A DNA stretch of 64,000 bases from Aliagarivorans marinus DSM 23064 (GCF_000429485.1 NZ_KE386907.1:62001-126000); one strand, 5' to 3'. Numbered from the stretch's first letter, positions 9,001 through 16,002 are shown. A program made the numbers and translations. The notes: a model not told the origin generated them from the letters alone.

Positions 9001-10616
9001 TGTACCGCTACGTCCCCTTCTACATCACTGGAGTTGGCAAGCAGCTGTTCTTCGCTAAAGGTCAGTACGTTGTCTTCGTCTACTTGATAGCTGGTTGAGC
9101 CGGCCACCGGTGGATCGTTCACCTCGGTGACAGTCACGTCGATGGACGCATCGACGGTATCTGTTCCATCAGAGACCGAGAAGCTTAGCTGTACTTCACC
9201 ACTGAAGTTCTCATTCGGGCTAAAGGTGTAAGAGCCATCACCGTTATCGGTGAATACGCCATCTGCGCCTGAGTAGGACACATCGGCAACAGACAGATCA
9301 TCCCCATCGATATCACTCGCTCCGGCCAGTAGCTGCTCATCAGTAAAGGTCAGGCTGCCATCCTCTTCGATGGTGTAGGCCTTATCCTCGGCACTTGGCA
9401 GGTCGTTGACTGGGTTAACGGTCAGGTCGGCACTGGCTACGATGGTATCGGTGCCATCTGAGATATCGAAGCTTAGGTCGATATCACCGTTAAAGTCGGC
9501 ATCCGGGGTGATGGTGAATGAGCCATCATCATTTTCGACCGCAGTGGCGTTATCGCCAGCGCTTAGGTTAGACGCGGTAAGCGCGTCACCTTCAACATCT
9601 GAAGCCTGGCTTAGCAGCTGCTCTTGGCTCAGGGTAATCGCGCCATCTTCATCAACGCTGTAGGCCAAGTCGCCAGATACTGGCGCATCGTTTTCCGGAG
9701 TTACCGTAATATCAATATTGGCTTGAACACTCTCAGTTCCATCGCTAACCGTAAAGCTCAGATCAACTTCACCAGTAAAGTTTTCGTTTGGTGCAAATGT
9801 ATAGGTGCCATCACCGTTAACAGTTAGTACCCCGTCTGGACCAGAATAGTTAACACCTTCAATGATAAGCTGGTCACCATCTATATCACTGGCTCCAGCA
9901 AGAAGCTGCTCGTCAGTAAAAGTGAGAGTTCCATCTTCGTTAATGGTGTAAGCGAGATCTTCAGCAACGGGGCCATCGTTAGTATCTTCGACTTGTACTT
10001 CGAAGGTTTCCGATACGGTTTCAGTGTCAAAGTCATCTTGAACTGACTCAGTGCCACCTTCGCCAGTGTCTTCTACATTAACTTCAAAAGTTTCTGAAAC
10101 AGTCTCGCTATCAAAGTCTTGGTGTTCCGTTTCAGCAGCTGGTGCTTGGCCCGCCGCAGCACCACCGCTCGAGGCGGCTGCTGCTTGAGTTGCACCCTCA
10201 CTTTCTCCAGATTGAGCTTCAGCAGCTTCCCCCCCAACCGATTGCGGGGCTCCAGCACCGGAGCCACCCGCGCCGGTGTCAGCCCCCTCCTCTGCCTGAG
10301 ACGCGCCACCAGGCATCACTTGAGACTGCGCCGCACTTCCCGGGTCACTGCCACTTCCTGAGGCATCAGCTACCGGAGCCCCCCTCTGGCTATCCGACTC
10401 TTCTTGAACACCTGAAGAACCACCCTCTTCACCGCTTGCTGACTGGGCGGCAATATCGTCTTGAAGGGTCTCGGCACCGGTCGCTACAGTGTTAGCTGTT
10501 GTACTTTGCTGATTTTGGCGTTCCTGCGCGGACTTTGAGTCAGTAGAAGCATCATTTGTAGAGATGTTTTCTTTTGCATCATTCAACGGGTTGTTGGTGT
10601 TCTCGTTGTCAGCCAT
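1..10616 (-). CDS. Giant cadherin-like tandem-repeat adhesin, C-terminus beyond window
   Basis: One minus-strand frame runs from an ATG at 10616, preceded by GAGGAAC, to base 1 without a stop. It gives 3,538 codons and is partial. Residues 1-210 form a low-complexity Ala/Gly/Ser/Glu/Gln segment with two copies of an ETVSETFEV motif and no hydrophobic signal peptide. From about 212, roughly 96-residue domains begin with NDxP and contain LLA(N/G)ASD, DGDGSYTF and FxGEV motifs, as in Cadherin_5/VCBS-type domains of RTX adhesins. Residues about 2680-2865 break the pattern with an unrelated module. Domains after 2865 are more divergent. The lack of a Sec signal and the divergent type I secretion operon suggest C-terminal-signal export; the predicted RTX/secretion end lies outside the window. 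The role as a surface adhesin is inferred from family and context. I translated 2.0-2.8 and 10.0-10.6 kb in full; elsewhere the frame was followed by its repeat pattern. Confidence 0.93.
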   Translation of the reverse strand, partial: MADNENTNNPLNDAKENISTNDASTDSKSAQERQNQQSTTANTVATGAETLQDDIAAQSASGEEGGSSGVQEESDSQRGAPVADASGSGSDPGSAAQSQVMPGGASQAEEGADTGAGGSGAGAPQSVGGEAAEAQSGESEGATQAAAASSGGAAAGQAPAAETEHQDFDSETVSETFEVNVEDTGEGGTESVQDDFDTETVSETFEVQVEDTNDGPVAEDLAYTINEDGTLTFTDEQLLAGASDIDGDQLIIEGVNYSGPDGVLTVNGDGTYTFAPNENFTGEVDLSFTVSDGTESVQANIDITVTPENDAPVSGDLAYSVDEDGAITLSQEQLLSQASDVEGDALTASNLSAGDNATAVENDDGSFTITPDADFNGDIDLSFDISDGTDTIVASADLTVNPVNDLPSAEDKAYTIEEDGSLTFTDEQLLAGASDIDGDDLSVADVSYSGADGVFTDNGDGSYTFSPNENFSGEVQLSFSVSDGTDTVDASIDVTVTEVNDPPVAGSTSYQVDEDNVLTFSEEQLLANSSDVEGDVAVQDVSYSGTDGILTDNGDGSYSFAPNENFNGDVSLGVTVVDEDGASAETTAGIEVIAVNDAPVSGDLAYSVDEDGAITLSQEQLLSQASDVEGDALTASNLSAGDNATVTENDDGSFTITPDADFNGDIDLSFDISDGTDTIVASADLTVNPVNDLPSAEDKAYTIEEDGSLTFTDEQLLAGASDIDGDDLSVADVSYSGADGVFTDNGDGSYTFSPNENFSGEVELSFSVSDGTDTVDASIDVTVTEVNDPPVAGSTSYQVDEDNVLTFSSEQLLANSSDVEGDVAVQDVSYSGTDGILADNGDGSYSFAPNENFNGDVSLDVTVVDEDGATAETTAGIEVIAVNDAPVSGDLAYSVDEDGAITLSQEQLLSQASDVEGDELSASNLSAGDNATVVDNGDGSFTITPDADFNGDIDLSFDISDGTDSIVASADLTVNPVNDLPSAEDKAYTIEEDGSLTFTDEQLLAGANDIDGDDLSIADVSYSGADGVFTDNGDGSYTFSPNENFSGGVELSFSVSDGTDNVDASIDVTVTEVNDPPVAGSTSYQVDEDNVLTFSEEQLLANSSDVEGDVAVQDVSYSGTDGILTDNGDGSYSFAPNENFNGDVSLDVTVVDEDGATAETNAGIEVIAVNDAPVSGDLAYSVDEDGAITLSQEQLLSQASDVEGDELSASNLSAGDNATVVDNGDGSFTITPDADFNGDIDLSFDVSDGTDSIVATAYLTVNPVNDLPSAEDKAYTIEEDGSLTFTDEQLLAGASDIDGDELSVADVSYSGADGVFTDNGDGSYTFSPNENFSGEVELSFSVSDGTDTVDASIDVTVTEVNDPPVAGSTSYQVNEDNSITISDEQLLANSSDIEGDVAVQDVSYSGTDGVFADNGDGSYTFTSNENFSGDISIDVTIVDEAGATADTTAGIEVIEVNDPPIAGPTSYTIDEDSVLTFSESQVLGNASDIEGDVELVGISYDGPDGVFSVNGDGTCSFAPNENFNGEVQLNVTIQDEDGATVDTVINVEVLPINDAPVSGDLAYSVDEDGAITLSQEQLLSQASDVEGDALTASNLSAGDNATVVENDDGSFTITADADFNGDIDLSFDISDGTDTIVASADLTVNPVNDLPSAEDKAYTIEEDGSLTFTDEQLLAGASDIDGDDLSVADVSYSGADGVFTDNGDGSYTFSPNENFSGEVELSFSVSDGTDTVDASIDVSVTEVNDPPVAGSTSYQVDEDNVLTFSEEQLLANSSDVEGDVAVQGVSYSGTDGIFTDNGDGSYSFAPNENFNGDVSLDVTVVDEDGATAETTAGIEVIAVNDAPVSGDLAYSVDEDGAITLSQAQLLSQASDVEGDALTAPNLSAGDNATVVEHDDGSFTITPDADFNGDIDLSFDISDGTDTIVASADLTVNPVNDLPGAEDKLYYVEEDGSLTFTDEQLLAGASDIDGDDLSVADVSYSGADGVFTDNGDGSYTFSPNENFSGEVELSFSVSDGTDTVGANIDIVVTESEVNNPPVAGATSYSVDEDNVLTFSDAQLLANSSDIEGDVAVQDVSYSGTDGILTDNGDGSYSFAPNENFNGDVSLDVVVVDEDGATAETTAGIEVIAVNDAPVSDDLAYSVDEDGAITLSQEQLLSQASDVEGDALTASNLSAGDNATVVENDDGSFTITPDADFNGDIDLSFDISDGTDSIVANADLTVNPVNDLPSAEDKAYTIEEDGSLTFTDEQLLAGASDIDGDDLSVADVSYSGADGVFTDNGDGSYTFSPNENFSGEVELSFSVSDGTDTVDASLDVTVTEVNDPPVAGSTSYQVDEDNVLTFSEAQLLANSSDVEGDVAVQDVSYSGTDGILTDNGDGSYSFAPNENFNGDVSLDVTVVDEGGATAETTAGIEVIAVNDPPVAGSTAYTMDEDGAITLTEEQLLANSSDVEGDVSVSEVSYSGDDGTFSDNGDGTFSFAPSENWSGEVSLDVTVVDEDGASSQTTAGITVIAVNDAPDVSGVEAVVDEDHSITLTQEQLLANASDIEGDQLTATNLQTNDPNATIVENDDGSYTITHTENFNGDIDFTFDVSDGVDVVATTLDLTVNPVNDAPDAGDEIFIQAEEDQTVGVSLREEPVIRLDQAPEFGIVEANIDDEWVQLEVGREVPADTEVRFVPDEDAVSQATHDSQIGTFDDNATLDDWGTAVDDHTRQFVDGDLTVTTQSSDGPLGAWNGKTHIGRGIGDDDRNGLSNDEQLVVTVEGKDINEISFELDGLGGWFLEDSPRFTEVEIRAFNADGELIDSETYHKDDKNSYEHTYTLTTDEPVSHFELGTIQGSGTYVVQNMTVSQTQADEVVFTTIGVDGTEVTETIDLNLHNSDADVALDLTADLPSLEVSGEGAESFASIVITEEQLLAQASDIDSDVLDIQNLELVGDDATLTDNGDGTWTVTPDPDFHGEVELTYEVTDGELVDSNTININFESVNDEPIVSGPVILSTEEDNSITFTDEDLLANASDIEGDDLSISNISYNGDNGELTDNGDGSYTFVPNENFNGEVDLDYQVFDGTDAVDAHVDLTVIPVNDVPEPGAPLSAQMLENGSMQISVEQLLANASDVDGDILHIENLLLADQTQGTLQDNGDNTFTFTPAEDFSGEVQLTFDVSDGIASAPNTMNIDVEEVNFAPDVSGPLDASVDEDGSITLTQEDLLANASDIDGDALAATNLSTNDPNATIVENGDGSFTITPSENFFGEVEFSYDVTDGIETVATGLDLTVNPVNDLPDVPDLVFNTMEDESLTVTTEQLLAQASDIEGDELSVLNLSTEEPNASVVDNGDGSYTITPSPEFDGQVNFTFDVSDGTDVVQANLELNVEFVNDAPEAEAVAAQVDEDNTILVTQEMLLENASDVDGDILYADNLQTNDPNATVVDNGDGTYSVTPSEDFYGDIQFTYDVSDGEIATPTELNLTVNPVNDAPEVAPVSFEMQEDGSLLISDEVLLANATDIEGDALSVDGVSYSGDQGELVDNGDGTYSFNPAEHFSGDV
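2030..2600 (-). other. Non-repeat module inserted in the adhesin
   Basis: About 190 codons (residues about 2680-2865 of the adhesin) lack the NDxP/LLxxASD repeat signature. The segment instead carries an Asp-rich GIGDDDRNGLSNDEQ stretch, an EISFELDGLGGWF strand pattern and a SHFELGTIQGSGTY segment, which looks like a beta-sandwich. It lies where the conserved trimer array gives way to divergent repeats. The Asp-rich loop could bind calcium. A ligand-binding role is only inferred from its position and singularity. Confidence 0.6.
3080..9690 (-). repeat. 861-bp higher-order repeat (three-domain C-A-B units)
   Basis: Three domain types recur in fixed order within the adhesin: C starts NDLPSAED, A starts NDPPVAGS, B starts NDAPVSGD. 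An equivalent base in the C domain (the cag of caggctgcc or its variants) falls at 9351, 8490, 7629, 6768, 5619, 4758 and 3891. The spacings are 861, 861, 861, 1149, 861 and 867 bp. The 1149-bp interval is one 861-bp unit plus a single extra 288-bp A-like domain at about 5950-6240. The last C unit (from 3938) also carries an extra A-like domain near 3080-3362. Copies are close to identical in DNA over long stretches, which points to recent duplication or gene conversion. Confidence 0.92.
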
Positions 10617-10790
10617 GACTGTTCCTCAATCCTTGTTAATAAACACAAATCTACTATCCTATGTATCAATAAAAGTAGGATACTATTGAGAAACAAAACA
10701 ACAATTTAGTTGTGTTTTTTATCCACAACCATAAAGATAAACATCATGTAACACTTTTATATATTTGACATCATTTTCTAGGAGCGTGTG
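10617..10790. promoter_or_regulatory. Divergent control region between adhesin and its export operon
   Basis: This 174-bp A+T-rich gap must hold the promoters for the adhesin (leftward) and the Hpt-led export operon (rightward). It contains an inverted repeat, ACTATCCTA at 10653-10661 and TAGGATACT at 10676-10684, with one mismatch between arms. It also has overlapping short inverted repeats around a T6 run (ACAAC/GTTGT and GTTGTG/CACAAC, about 10700-10730). I could not assign convincing -35/-10 pairs. The repeats are operator candidates only. Confidence 0.5.
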
Positions 10791-11120
10791 ATGATTAACA
10801 TGGAAGAACTCGCCGTTATAACCGGGGGGAATAAAACAATCATGGAAACGATCTTAAACATGTACCTAGAAACCCACAGCCAAGACCATGCTTTGATGCT
10901 AGATCATATCGCTAACAGTGACTCAGGTTCATTGTTCTCTTGTTCTCATACTTTGAAAGGCACTCTTCAAACCATGTGCGAGAACGAGACAGTGCAAATG
11001 CTAGAAGTAATAGAAAAGGACTCTAGAGAAGGTAGCCTTCCCGATGACCAACTGATGCAGCAAGTCGTGTCATCACTTAAAGAAATCAACAATCAGATTG
11101 AGACCTATCTAGCAACCTGA
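10791..11120 (+). CDS. Stand-alone Hpt (histidine phosphotransfer) domain protein
   Basis: A 109-residue protein that is a single helical Hpt domain. The CSHTLKG motif (His about residue 53) matches the phospho-accepting His-x-x-Lys-Gly box of ArcB/BarA-type Hpt domains. There are no membrane segments, so it is cytoplasmic. ATG 10791 was chosen because AGGAG (10780-10784) sits 6 bases upstream; the GTG at 10788 is too close. It is the first gene of the secretion operon and ends 6 bases before the HlyD-like gene. It should shuttle phosphate between receiver domains; candidate partners are the receivers of the degenerate kinase two genes on and of the hybrid kinases at 21.1 and 23.6 kb. Partners are inferred. 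Confidence 0.82.
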   Translation: MINMEELAVITGGNKTIMETILNMYLETHSQDHALMLDHIANSDSGSLFSCSHTLKGTLQTMCENETVQMLEVIEKDSREGSLPDDQLMQQVVSSLKEINNQIETYLAT

Positions 11121-11126
11121 GCGGCT

Positions 11127-12473
11127 ATGACGATGAGCAGCCTTGAACACACCATCAAACTGGCGTTGGAAAAACAAGACGCAGACTTTGAAAGCGACCA
11201 AAAGGTCTCTCGCAGCAACTCACATATGGCATTCGGTCAGCAGGTGATTTTGGCGACGTTTGTATTTTTTCTCATAATGTTGGTGATGATGTCTCAAGCG
11301 CAGATCGATATCGTTGTATCTGCTCGCGGAGAGGTTTTGCTTGAGCGAGATGTTGAAAAAGTTCAACACCTCGAAGGAGGCTTGCTCGAAGAGCTGCTTG
11401 TAAATGTAGGCGACATAGTTTATGAGGGGCAACCAATAGCAGTCATTCGTTCTCTCGACCGTACTACCCAACTCGGAAGTACGGAACTGGAAATTGTAAA
11501 CTTCGAGTTGGAAATAGAGAAATATAGAGCCCTCTTGGAAGGAAGAGAGCCCAATTTTGATCATATATCTTATGCAAGTAAAAGCCTGCAGGATTTTTAT
11601 TTCGCATCCTGGAATACAGAACATACGAAAAATAAGTCTAATGAACAACTTCTAACTCATGACGCTATTCATAAGCGGTCTTTGTTAGACTCAATGAAAG
11701 CGAGGCTTATTAGCTCAGGAAATCAACTTTCATTAATAGAGGAACAACTAAATATCAAAACAACTCTTTACGAAGAGGAAATGGCCTCCTACTTGGAAGT
11801 GCTTAATATGCGTGTTCAAGAAATGAATATGCTAAGAGAAATGGAGAACTTAAAAGAAAGCATTGAAAACGAAATTTTTGCTCTGCGTAAGCTAGATATT
11901 CAACTCGCTGACCTTATTAACAACCGAAACGCTGAATATTCTGCGCAGATTTCTAACCTGACCAAAGAGTTGGCCCTTAAACAACAGCAAATCCCTCAGC
12001 TGTCCGATAAGGTTGAACGCCTCACGGTAGTGTCACCAGTAGATGGTGTAGTAGACAAAATTAACTACAACTATCGTTCAGCAGTTATTTCCCCCGGAGA
12101 CAGTGTTGCCGACATAAGCCCATTGAACAACCGCCTGCACGGTGAGGCAAAGTTACCCCGCAAAGATCTGGGGTTTGTTGAGATAGGTCAAACCGTAAAG
12201 GTAAAACTCGACACCTACAACTTCGCAAAATTCGGCGCTATTGTAGGCAACATCTATGCAATTTCTCGGACGACATATGAAGAGAAAGAAGAAGAGTTTT
12301 TCATCGCGAAAATTCAGTTCGAATCGACAGCGTTGACAAAACAAGGAATTGAGTATCCTCTGTCACCGCATATGGAGTTCACTGCAGATATAAAGACTGG
12401 CGAACGGAGAGTGATTGACTACGCCGTAAAACCCGTGATGTCGGCGATTCAAGACGCGTTTGATGAGAGGTAG
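11127..12473 (+). CDS. Type I secretion membrane-fusion protein, HlyD family
   Basis: A 448-residue periplasmic adaptor linking inner-membrane ABC exporter to outer-membrane channel. A short cytoplasmic N-terminus precedes one membrane segment (about 39-57), then a lipoyl-type half (VEKVQHLEGGLLEELLVNVGD), a long Gln/Glu/Leu-rich coiled coil (about 140-300), the second lipoyl half (VVSPVDGVVDKI) and a beta-barrel region. Length and architecture match HlyD/LapC. The start ATG at 11127 has a weak upstream GAGCGG; ATG 11133 is an alternative. The gene looks richer in A+T than flanking regions. The substrate is presumably the divergently encoded giant adhesin. Confidence 0.9.
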   Translation: MTMSSLEHTIKLALEKQDADFESDQKVSRSNSHMAFGQQVILATFVFFLIMLVMMSQAQIDIVVSARGEVLLERDVEKVQHLEGGLLEELLVNVGDIVYEGQPIAVIRSLDRTTQLGSTELEIVNFELEIEKYRALLEGREPNFDHISYASKSLQDFYFASWNTEHTKNKSNEQLLTHDAIHKRSLLDSMKARLISSGNQLSLIEEQLNIKTTLYEEEMASYLEVLNMRVQEMNMLREMENLKESIENEIFALRKLDIQLADLINNRNAEYSAQISNLTKELALKQQQIPQLSDKVERLTVVSPVDGVVDKINYNYRSAVISPGDSVADISPLNNRLHGEAKLPRKDLGFVEIGQTVKVKLDTYNFAKFGAIVGNIYAISRTTYEEKEEEFFIAKIQFESTALTKQGIEYPLSPHMEFTADIKTGERRVIDYAVKPVMSAIQDAFDER

Positions 12474-12474
12474 A

Positions 12475-14646
12475 ATGAGCATTATCCGCTTTTGTAGCTC
12501 ACTACTATCAATTCTACTGCCAGTGTTTCTCATCACTGTTATTACCGTACATAGCTACGCGCATAATCAACAGTCGAATGTTAAACCAAGGTTGAAAGTC
12601 GAGTTAGAATCTCTGAAAAGTAGACTAACAGAAATGCAGCTACAACAAGTTAACTGCACGGTACGTTGTGTACCAAGTACACTGCTAGAGGATGTAAAGC
12701 AGCACGTCACAGCGATTACCCGCTTAGCTTCTAATGAAAAAAAAATTTTTAGCTCAGTAGGAAACATCACTCTAGATAACTTGTTACTAGATTTACAACG
12801 ACCCACGTTAGCCAGTACAGCCTTACAAACCAAGTTGATAGGCTATATCTCAGAGTTAGAGGAACATCTTAGGCAGCTTGATGCCTATCATCAGCAAGAA
12901 CTCCAGCATCAACAAATAAAGAATACGCGCGCATTAGTCGCTCTTCTGGCACTACAGTTACTTTGCTTGGTTATAGTCGTAGGAAGCAATCGTGCCTATT
13001 CCCGAAATTTGAAGCTCCAACTAGGCGCTATAAAGCATTCATTAAGGCGGCTTCATCAGTTTACCCTTAGCGAAAAAAACGCACTATCGGGACAAGCGGG
13101 CAATCTCGAAGAGCTTGGGAAAGAAGAGCGAGCTATCACTAACGCATTTACTGAACTTACCACAACCACGCGCAAGGCCAACGAAGAGCAAGATCTTTAC
13201 AAGCAGCTGTACGGCTTCATCGGATACGAAATACGCAGTATTACTAATAATATCCAAGGTAACCTGAAACTACTTGTACAAGAAGCTGACGAAAACAGCC
13301 TAACTCTCGCTAAAAATGTATCAAGCTCAGCGGAGACACTCATCGACTTGGCCAGTAACTACAATAGCTTACTTTCCGCTGGAGCAAGCGATTCAGGAGA
13401 TAGCATTAATCTCAATCAGTTGATATCAAGCCTATCGATCACACTAAATCACAGACTTCGTGAGAACGACTGCGAATTTGACTGCTTGGTTCAAACTGAG
13501 GTCCCACTCGAGATAAATGGCAACTACACGCGTTTGTTTTGGAGTTTACTGATTACGCTTTCCAATCTGGTACAGGCTAGTAAGAACACCAGCAATCTGC
13601 TGCTTGTCCGCTCCCATAACTCCTCTAACATCGAAAACGTTAGACTGTTTTTCGACTTCATATTATTGGATAGCAAAGAAGATAAGATCTCAAGACTCAT
13701 CGGTACCCAATGGTCGAGCCTGCCCAACCCTCCCGTAACCAATAAGAGTGCGTTAAAACTGCTACCGGACCGTTTTAATGTACAAGCGCGCTGGTTGGTC
13801 ACTGATAACGCAAAAGCGCTGTCATTTTGCTTTGACGGCACTCCGACCAATTACTTCAATCCCGATCGCTTGTTTACAAACAAAACTTGCCTAGTATGTG
13901 GAGCCGACATTCTTCACACATCGGTACTAGTTAAATCTTTACAGGATCTACATATCTCCGTAGATGTTGTCCGCTCCCCCAATGAACTGTTTAAGCAAGT
14001 TGGCGCTAGTTCCACCTTCGATGTAATCATCATCTCGGATACGATGAAAGGCATCAAGCTCGCGTCGTTTTGCAAAACACTGAAGTCCCGCTTAGCCAAA
14101 ATTGGTCATACTAAGCTCGTCATGTCGGTTTCCAACCCCGAAGCGGACGAAGGAGGTTACACTTCAGTAGACAAGATTTACACCCATCCTTTTACTACCT
14201 ACGAGTTAGCGCAAAAACTCAACGACATCTTCTCAGAGCTTACTGATAGTGAGGAAGAAAAACAGCCCATTTTGGTAGTTGAAGACGACAAGATCCAACA
14301 GTTTATCCTTACACAAATTCTTGAAATGCAAGATTTCCAAAGCGTTGGTGTATTTGATGGCTTGAGTGCGGTAGAGCAGTATCAACAGGCTAACTTCAAC
14401 ATAATCTTTATGGACTGTGTACTACCGGGTATCGATGGCCTGGAGGCAACACGAAGAATCCGCAGTATTGAGAATCAGCACGAACTACCTAACGCGACCA
14501 TTATTGGCGCCACAGCACTTACCAGTCGTGATGAGCACAAAGCCTGTATCGACGCTGGGATGGACTACGTAATTAGTAAGCCTTACAACGCAGATCAAAT
14601 TGCAAAGGTAATCAGAAAGTATGCAGCGCTGCAAAAGATTAGCTAG
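12475..14646 (+). CDS. Degenerate hybrid sensor kinase with intact C-terminal receiver
   Basis: Membrane protein of 723 residues from ATG 12475 (GAGG just upstream; TTG 12460 and ATG 12463 are less likely). Segments in order: TM1 (about 4-22), a periplasmic helical region of about 130 residues, TM2 (about 153-170), a HisKA-like helix pair, a degraded ATPase-like region, a poorly conserved receiver-like segment, and a canonical receiver. At the H-box the usual SHELRTP reads GYEIRSI, so Tyr (about residue 251) replaces the phosphorylated His. DxGxG and GxGLGL ATP-lid motifs are not visible. The final receiver keeps VVEDD, the phospho-acceptor Asp (about 647, MDCVLPGIDG) and SKP lysine. It is probably unable to autophosphorylate but able to receive phosphate. 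It lies inside the secretion operon between adaptor and channel genes, which is abnormal for a T1SS. Confidence 0.8.
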   Translation: MSIIRFCSSLLSILLPVFLITVITVHSYAHNQQSNVKPRLKVELESLKSRLTEMQLQQVNCTVRCVPSTLLEDVKQHVTAITRLASNEKKIFSSVGNITLDNLLLDLQRPTLASTALQTKLIGYISELEEHLRQLDAYHQQELQHQQIKNTRALVALLALQLLCLVIVVGSNRAYSRNLKLQLGAIKHSLRRLHQFTLSEKNALSGQAGNLEELGKEERAITNAFTELTTTTRKANEEQDLYKQLYGFIGYEIRSITNNIQGNLKLLVQEADENSLTLAKNVSSSAETLIDLASNYNSLLSAGASDSGDSINLNQLISSLSITLNHRLRENDCEFDCLVQTEVPLEINGNYTRLFWSLLITLSNLVQASKNTSNLLLVRSHNSSNIENVRLFFDFILLDSKEDKISRLIGTQWSSLPNPPVTNKSALKLLPDRFNVQARWLVTDNAKALSFCFDGTPTNYFNPDRLFTNKTCLVCGADILHTSVLVKSLQDLHISVDVVRSPNELFKQVGASSTFDVIIISDTMKGIKLASFCKTLKSRLAKIGHTKLVMSVSNPEADEGGYTSVDKIYTHPFTTYELAQKLNDIFSELTDSEEEKQPILVVEDDKIQQFILTQILEMQDFQSVGVFDGLSAVEQYQQANFNIIFMDCVLPGIDGLEATRRIRSIENQHELPNATIIGATALTSRDEHKACIDAGMDYVISKPYNADQIAKVIRKYAALQKIS

Positions 14647-16000
14647 CTGGACAGTCGTGACACTGTTAATAGCATCCACCCGTGTTCAAGCCGATAGCAT
14701 TTTGGACGCAGCTAACTGTGTGCTCGAAAACAACTTATCGATCAAAAACGCAGAGCTGTCTGTTAGATCTACAGAGTATGATTCAGCATCTACGCGAGGA
14801 GGATTATTACCCTCTTTGTCTTTGTCTGCCAATACTACATACAACCGTAGTGTCACCGAGCAGAACCCTGACGATGATGTGAAAAATGGTTACAACTCCT
14901 ACGGGTATTCGCTTTCGTTGAGCCAAGCGCTGTTTGACCCACAAACTTACTTTAAGTATCGAAACAGCAGAAAAAACGTGGATATAGAAGAGCTTAAGTT
15001 ACTGCAAAGAACACAATCAGTATTAAGTGAGCTCGCTATTGCCTACCTGCAATACCTAAAATTTTCGTCGCAACGGAGCTCAACAATCATTGAACAGGAG
15101 TCAGCGACTCAGCGACTTAAACAGGTGTCGAGAAATATCGAACTAGGCAATACTCCTGCCAACGAGATCTACGAAGTTCGATCGCAAGCGTTAAAAATTG
15201 AACAAAGTCTATTAGGTATAAATGACAGCATTGAAGCGAGTGTTATTGATATCCATAAGCTCACCTATCAAAGGGTCATTCCAACCTATGACGTACCGAC
15301 AGAGTTTCATCCTTCGCATATCGAGGAGCCAATTCGAGCAGAGTTAAACAACGCCTTGACCCTTCAGAACTTTGATATCTTGATTGCCGAGTTGCAGTTC
15401 GAAAAGTCACGCTTGGATATTCGAGAGTCGCAAAGTGCTTTTGCGCCCACAATATCTGCTTCAGCGTCTTACAGCCATAACGACAGCAACAACGCCACCG
15501 ATGTCGCGCCGCCTAAAACAGGGCGCTCAGAAACGATGAACTATTCGCTCAATCTTTCATTACCGCTGATTCAAGGGGGAGTGAATTATGCCGGGTATCA
15601 AAAGTCTGCAGTCGACTACGATATTGCCAAGCAAAGCCTGCAAGAGACGGTGTTTACCAATAGCAATGATCTAGCCACCAGCATCAACAGCATTAACCAA
15701 CTAGCTGATTCAAGTCCATTGCTACGTGATATTGTACGTGCGAATTACAGCTCATTTCAGGGAATATCTCGCGCGTATAGCCTTGGCACACGTACATTGA
15801 CAGACGTGCTCGCAGCAGAGACCAAGTTGTTTGGTAGTGTGCGCGACTACAACGATAACATCTACGACTATCAGATAGCGCAAATCCGCCTCGCCACTTT
15901 GCTAGGTGAGTTCGATTTAGACCAACTGATCGCTTTACATCAGCAAATGCAGCCTATAACTGAAAAACGTAGCATCGTAGATGCTTTTGCAGAGGAATAA
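14621..16000 (+). CDS. TolC-family outer-membrane channel of the type I secretion system
   Basis: A 459-residue outer-membrane efflux protein with an N-terminal signal peptide ending near VQA-DS. The paired alpha-helical repeats typical of TolC are visible, including the conserved C-terminal half SLGTRTLTDVLAAETKLF. It begins inside the last codons of the degenerate kinase gene (26-base overlap), so translation is probably coupled. It forms the outer-membrane exit duct for the substrate delivered by the HlyD-like adaptor and the ABC pair downstream. A dedicated channel gene in the operon is usual for LapA-type adhesin exporters. Confidence 0.9.
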   Translation: MQRCKRLASWTVVTLLIASTRVQADSILDAANCVLENNLSIKNAELSVRSTEYDSASTRGGLLPSLSLSANTTYNRSVTEQNPDDDVKNGYNSYGYSLSLSQALFDPQTYFKYRNSRKNVDIEELKLLQRTQSVLSELAIAYLQYLKFSSQRSSTIIEQESATQRLKQVSRNIELGNTPANEIYEVRSQALKIEQSLLGINDSIEASVIDIHKLTYQRVIPTYDVPTEFHPSHIEEPIRAELNNALTLQNFDILIAELQFEKSRLDIRESQSAFAPTISASASYSHNDSNNATDVAPPKTGRSETMNYSLNLSLPLIQGGVNYAGYQKSAVDYDIAKQSLQETVFTNSNDLATSINSINQLADSSPLLRDIVRANYSSFQGISRAYSLGTRTLTDVLAAETKLFGSVRDYNDNIYDYQIAQIRLATLLGEFDLDQLIALHQQMQPITEKRSIVDAFAEE

Positions 16001-16002
16001 CC

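Noticed and set aside
3080-9690. Regular short repeats resembling a CRISPR array
   Set aside because: The period is 288/861 bp, the repeats are in-frame protein domains and there are no short unique spacers.
177-10495. Many plus-strand frames of 60-180 codons across the adhesin region, some repeated
   Set aside because: They are antisense shadows of the repetitive adhesin frame and recur only because the repeats recur. No consistent ribosome sites.
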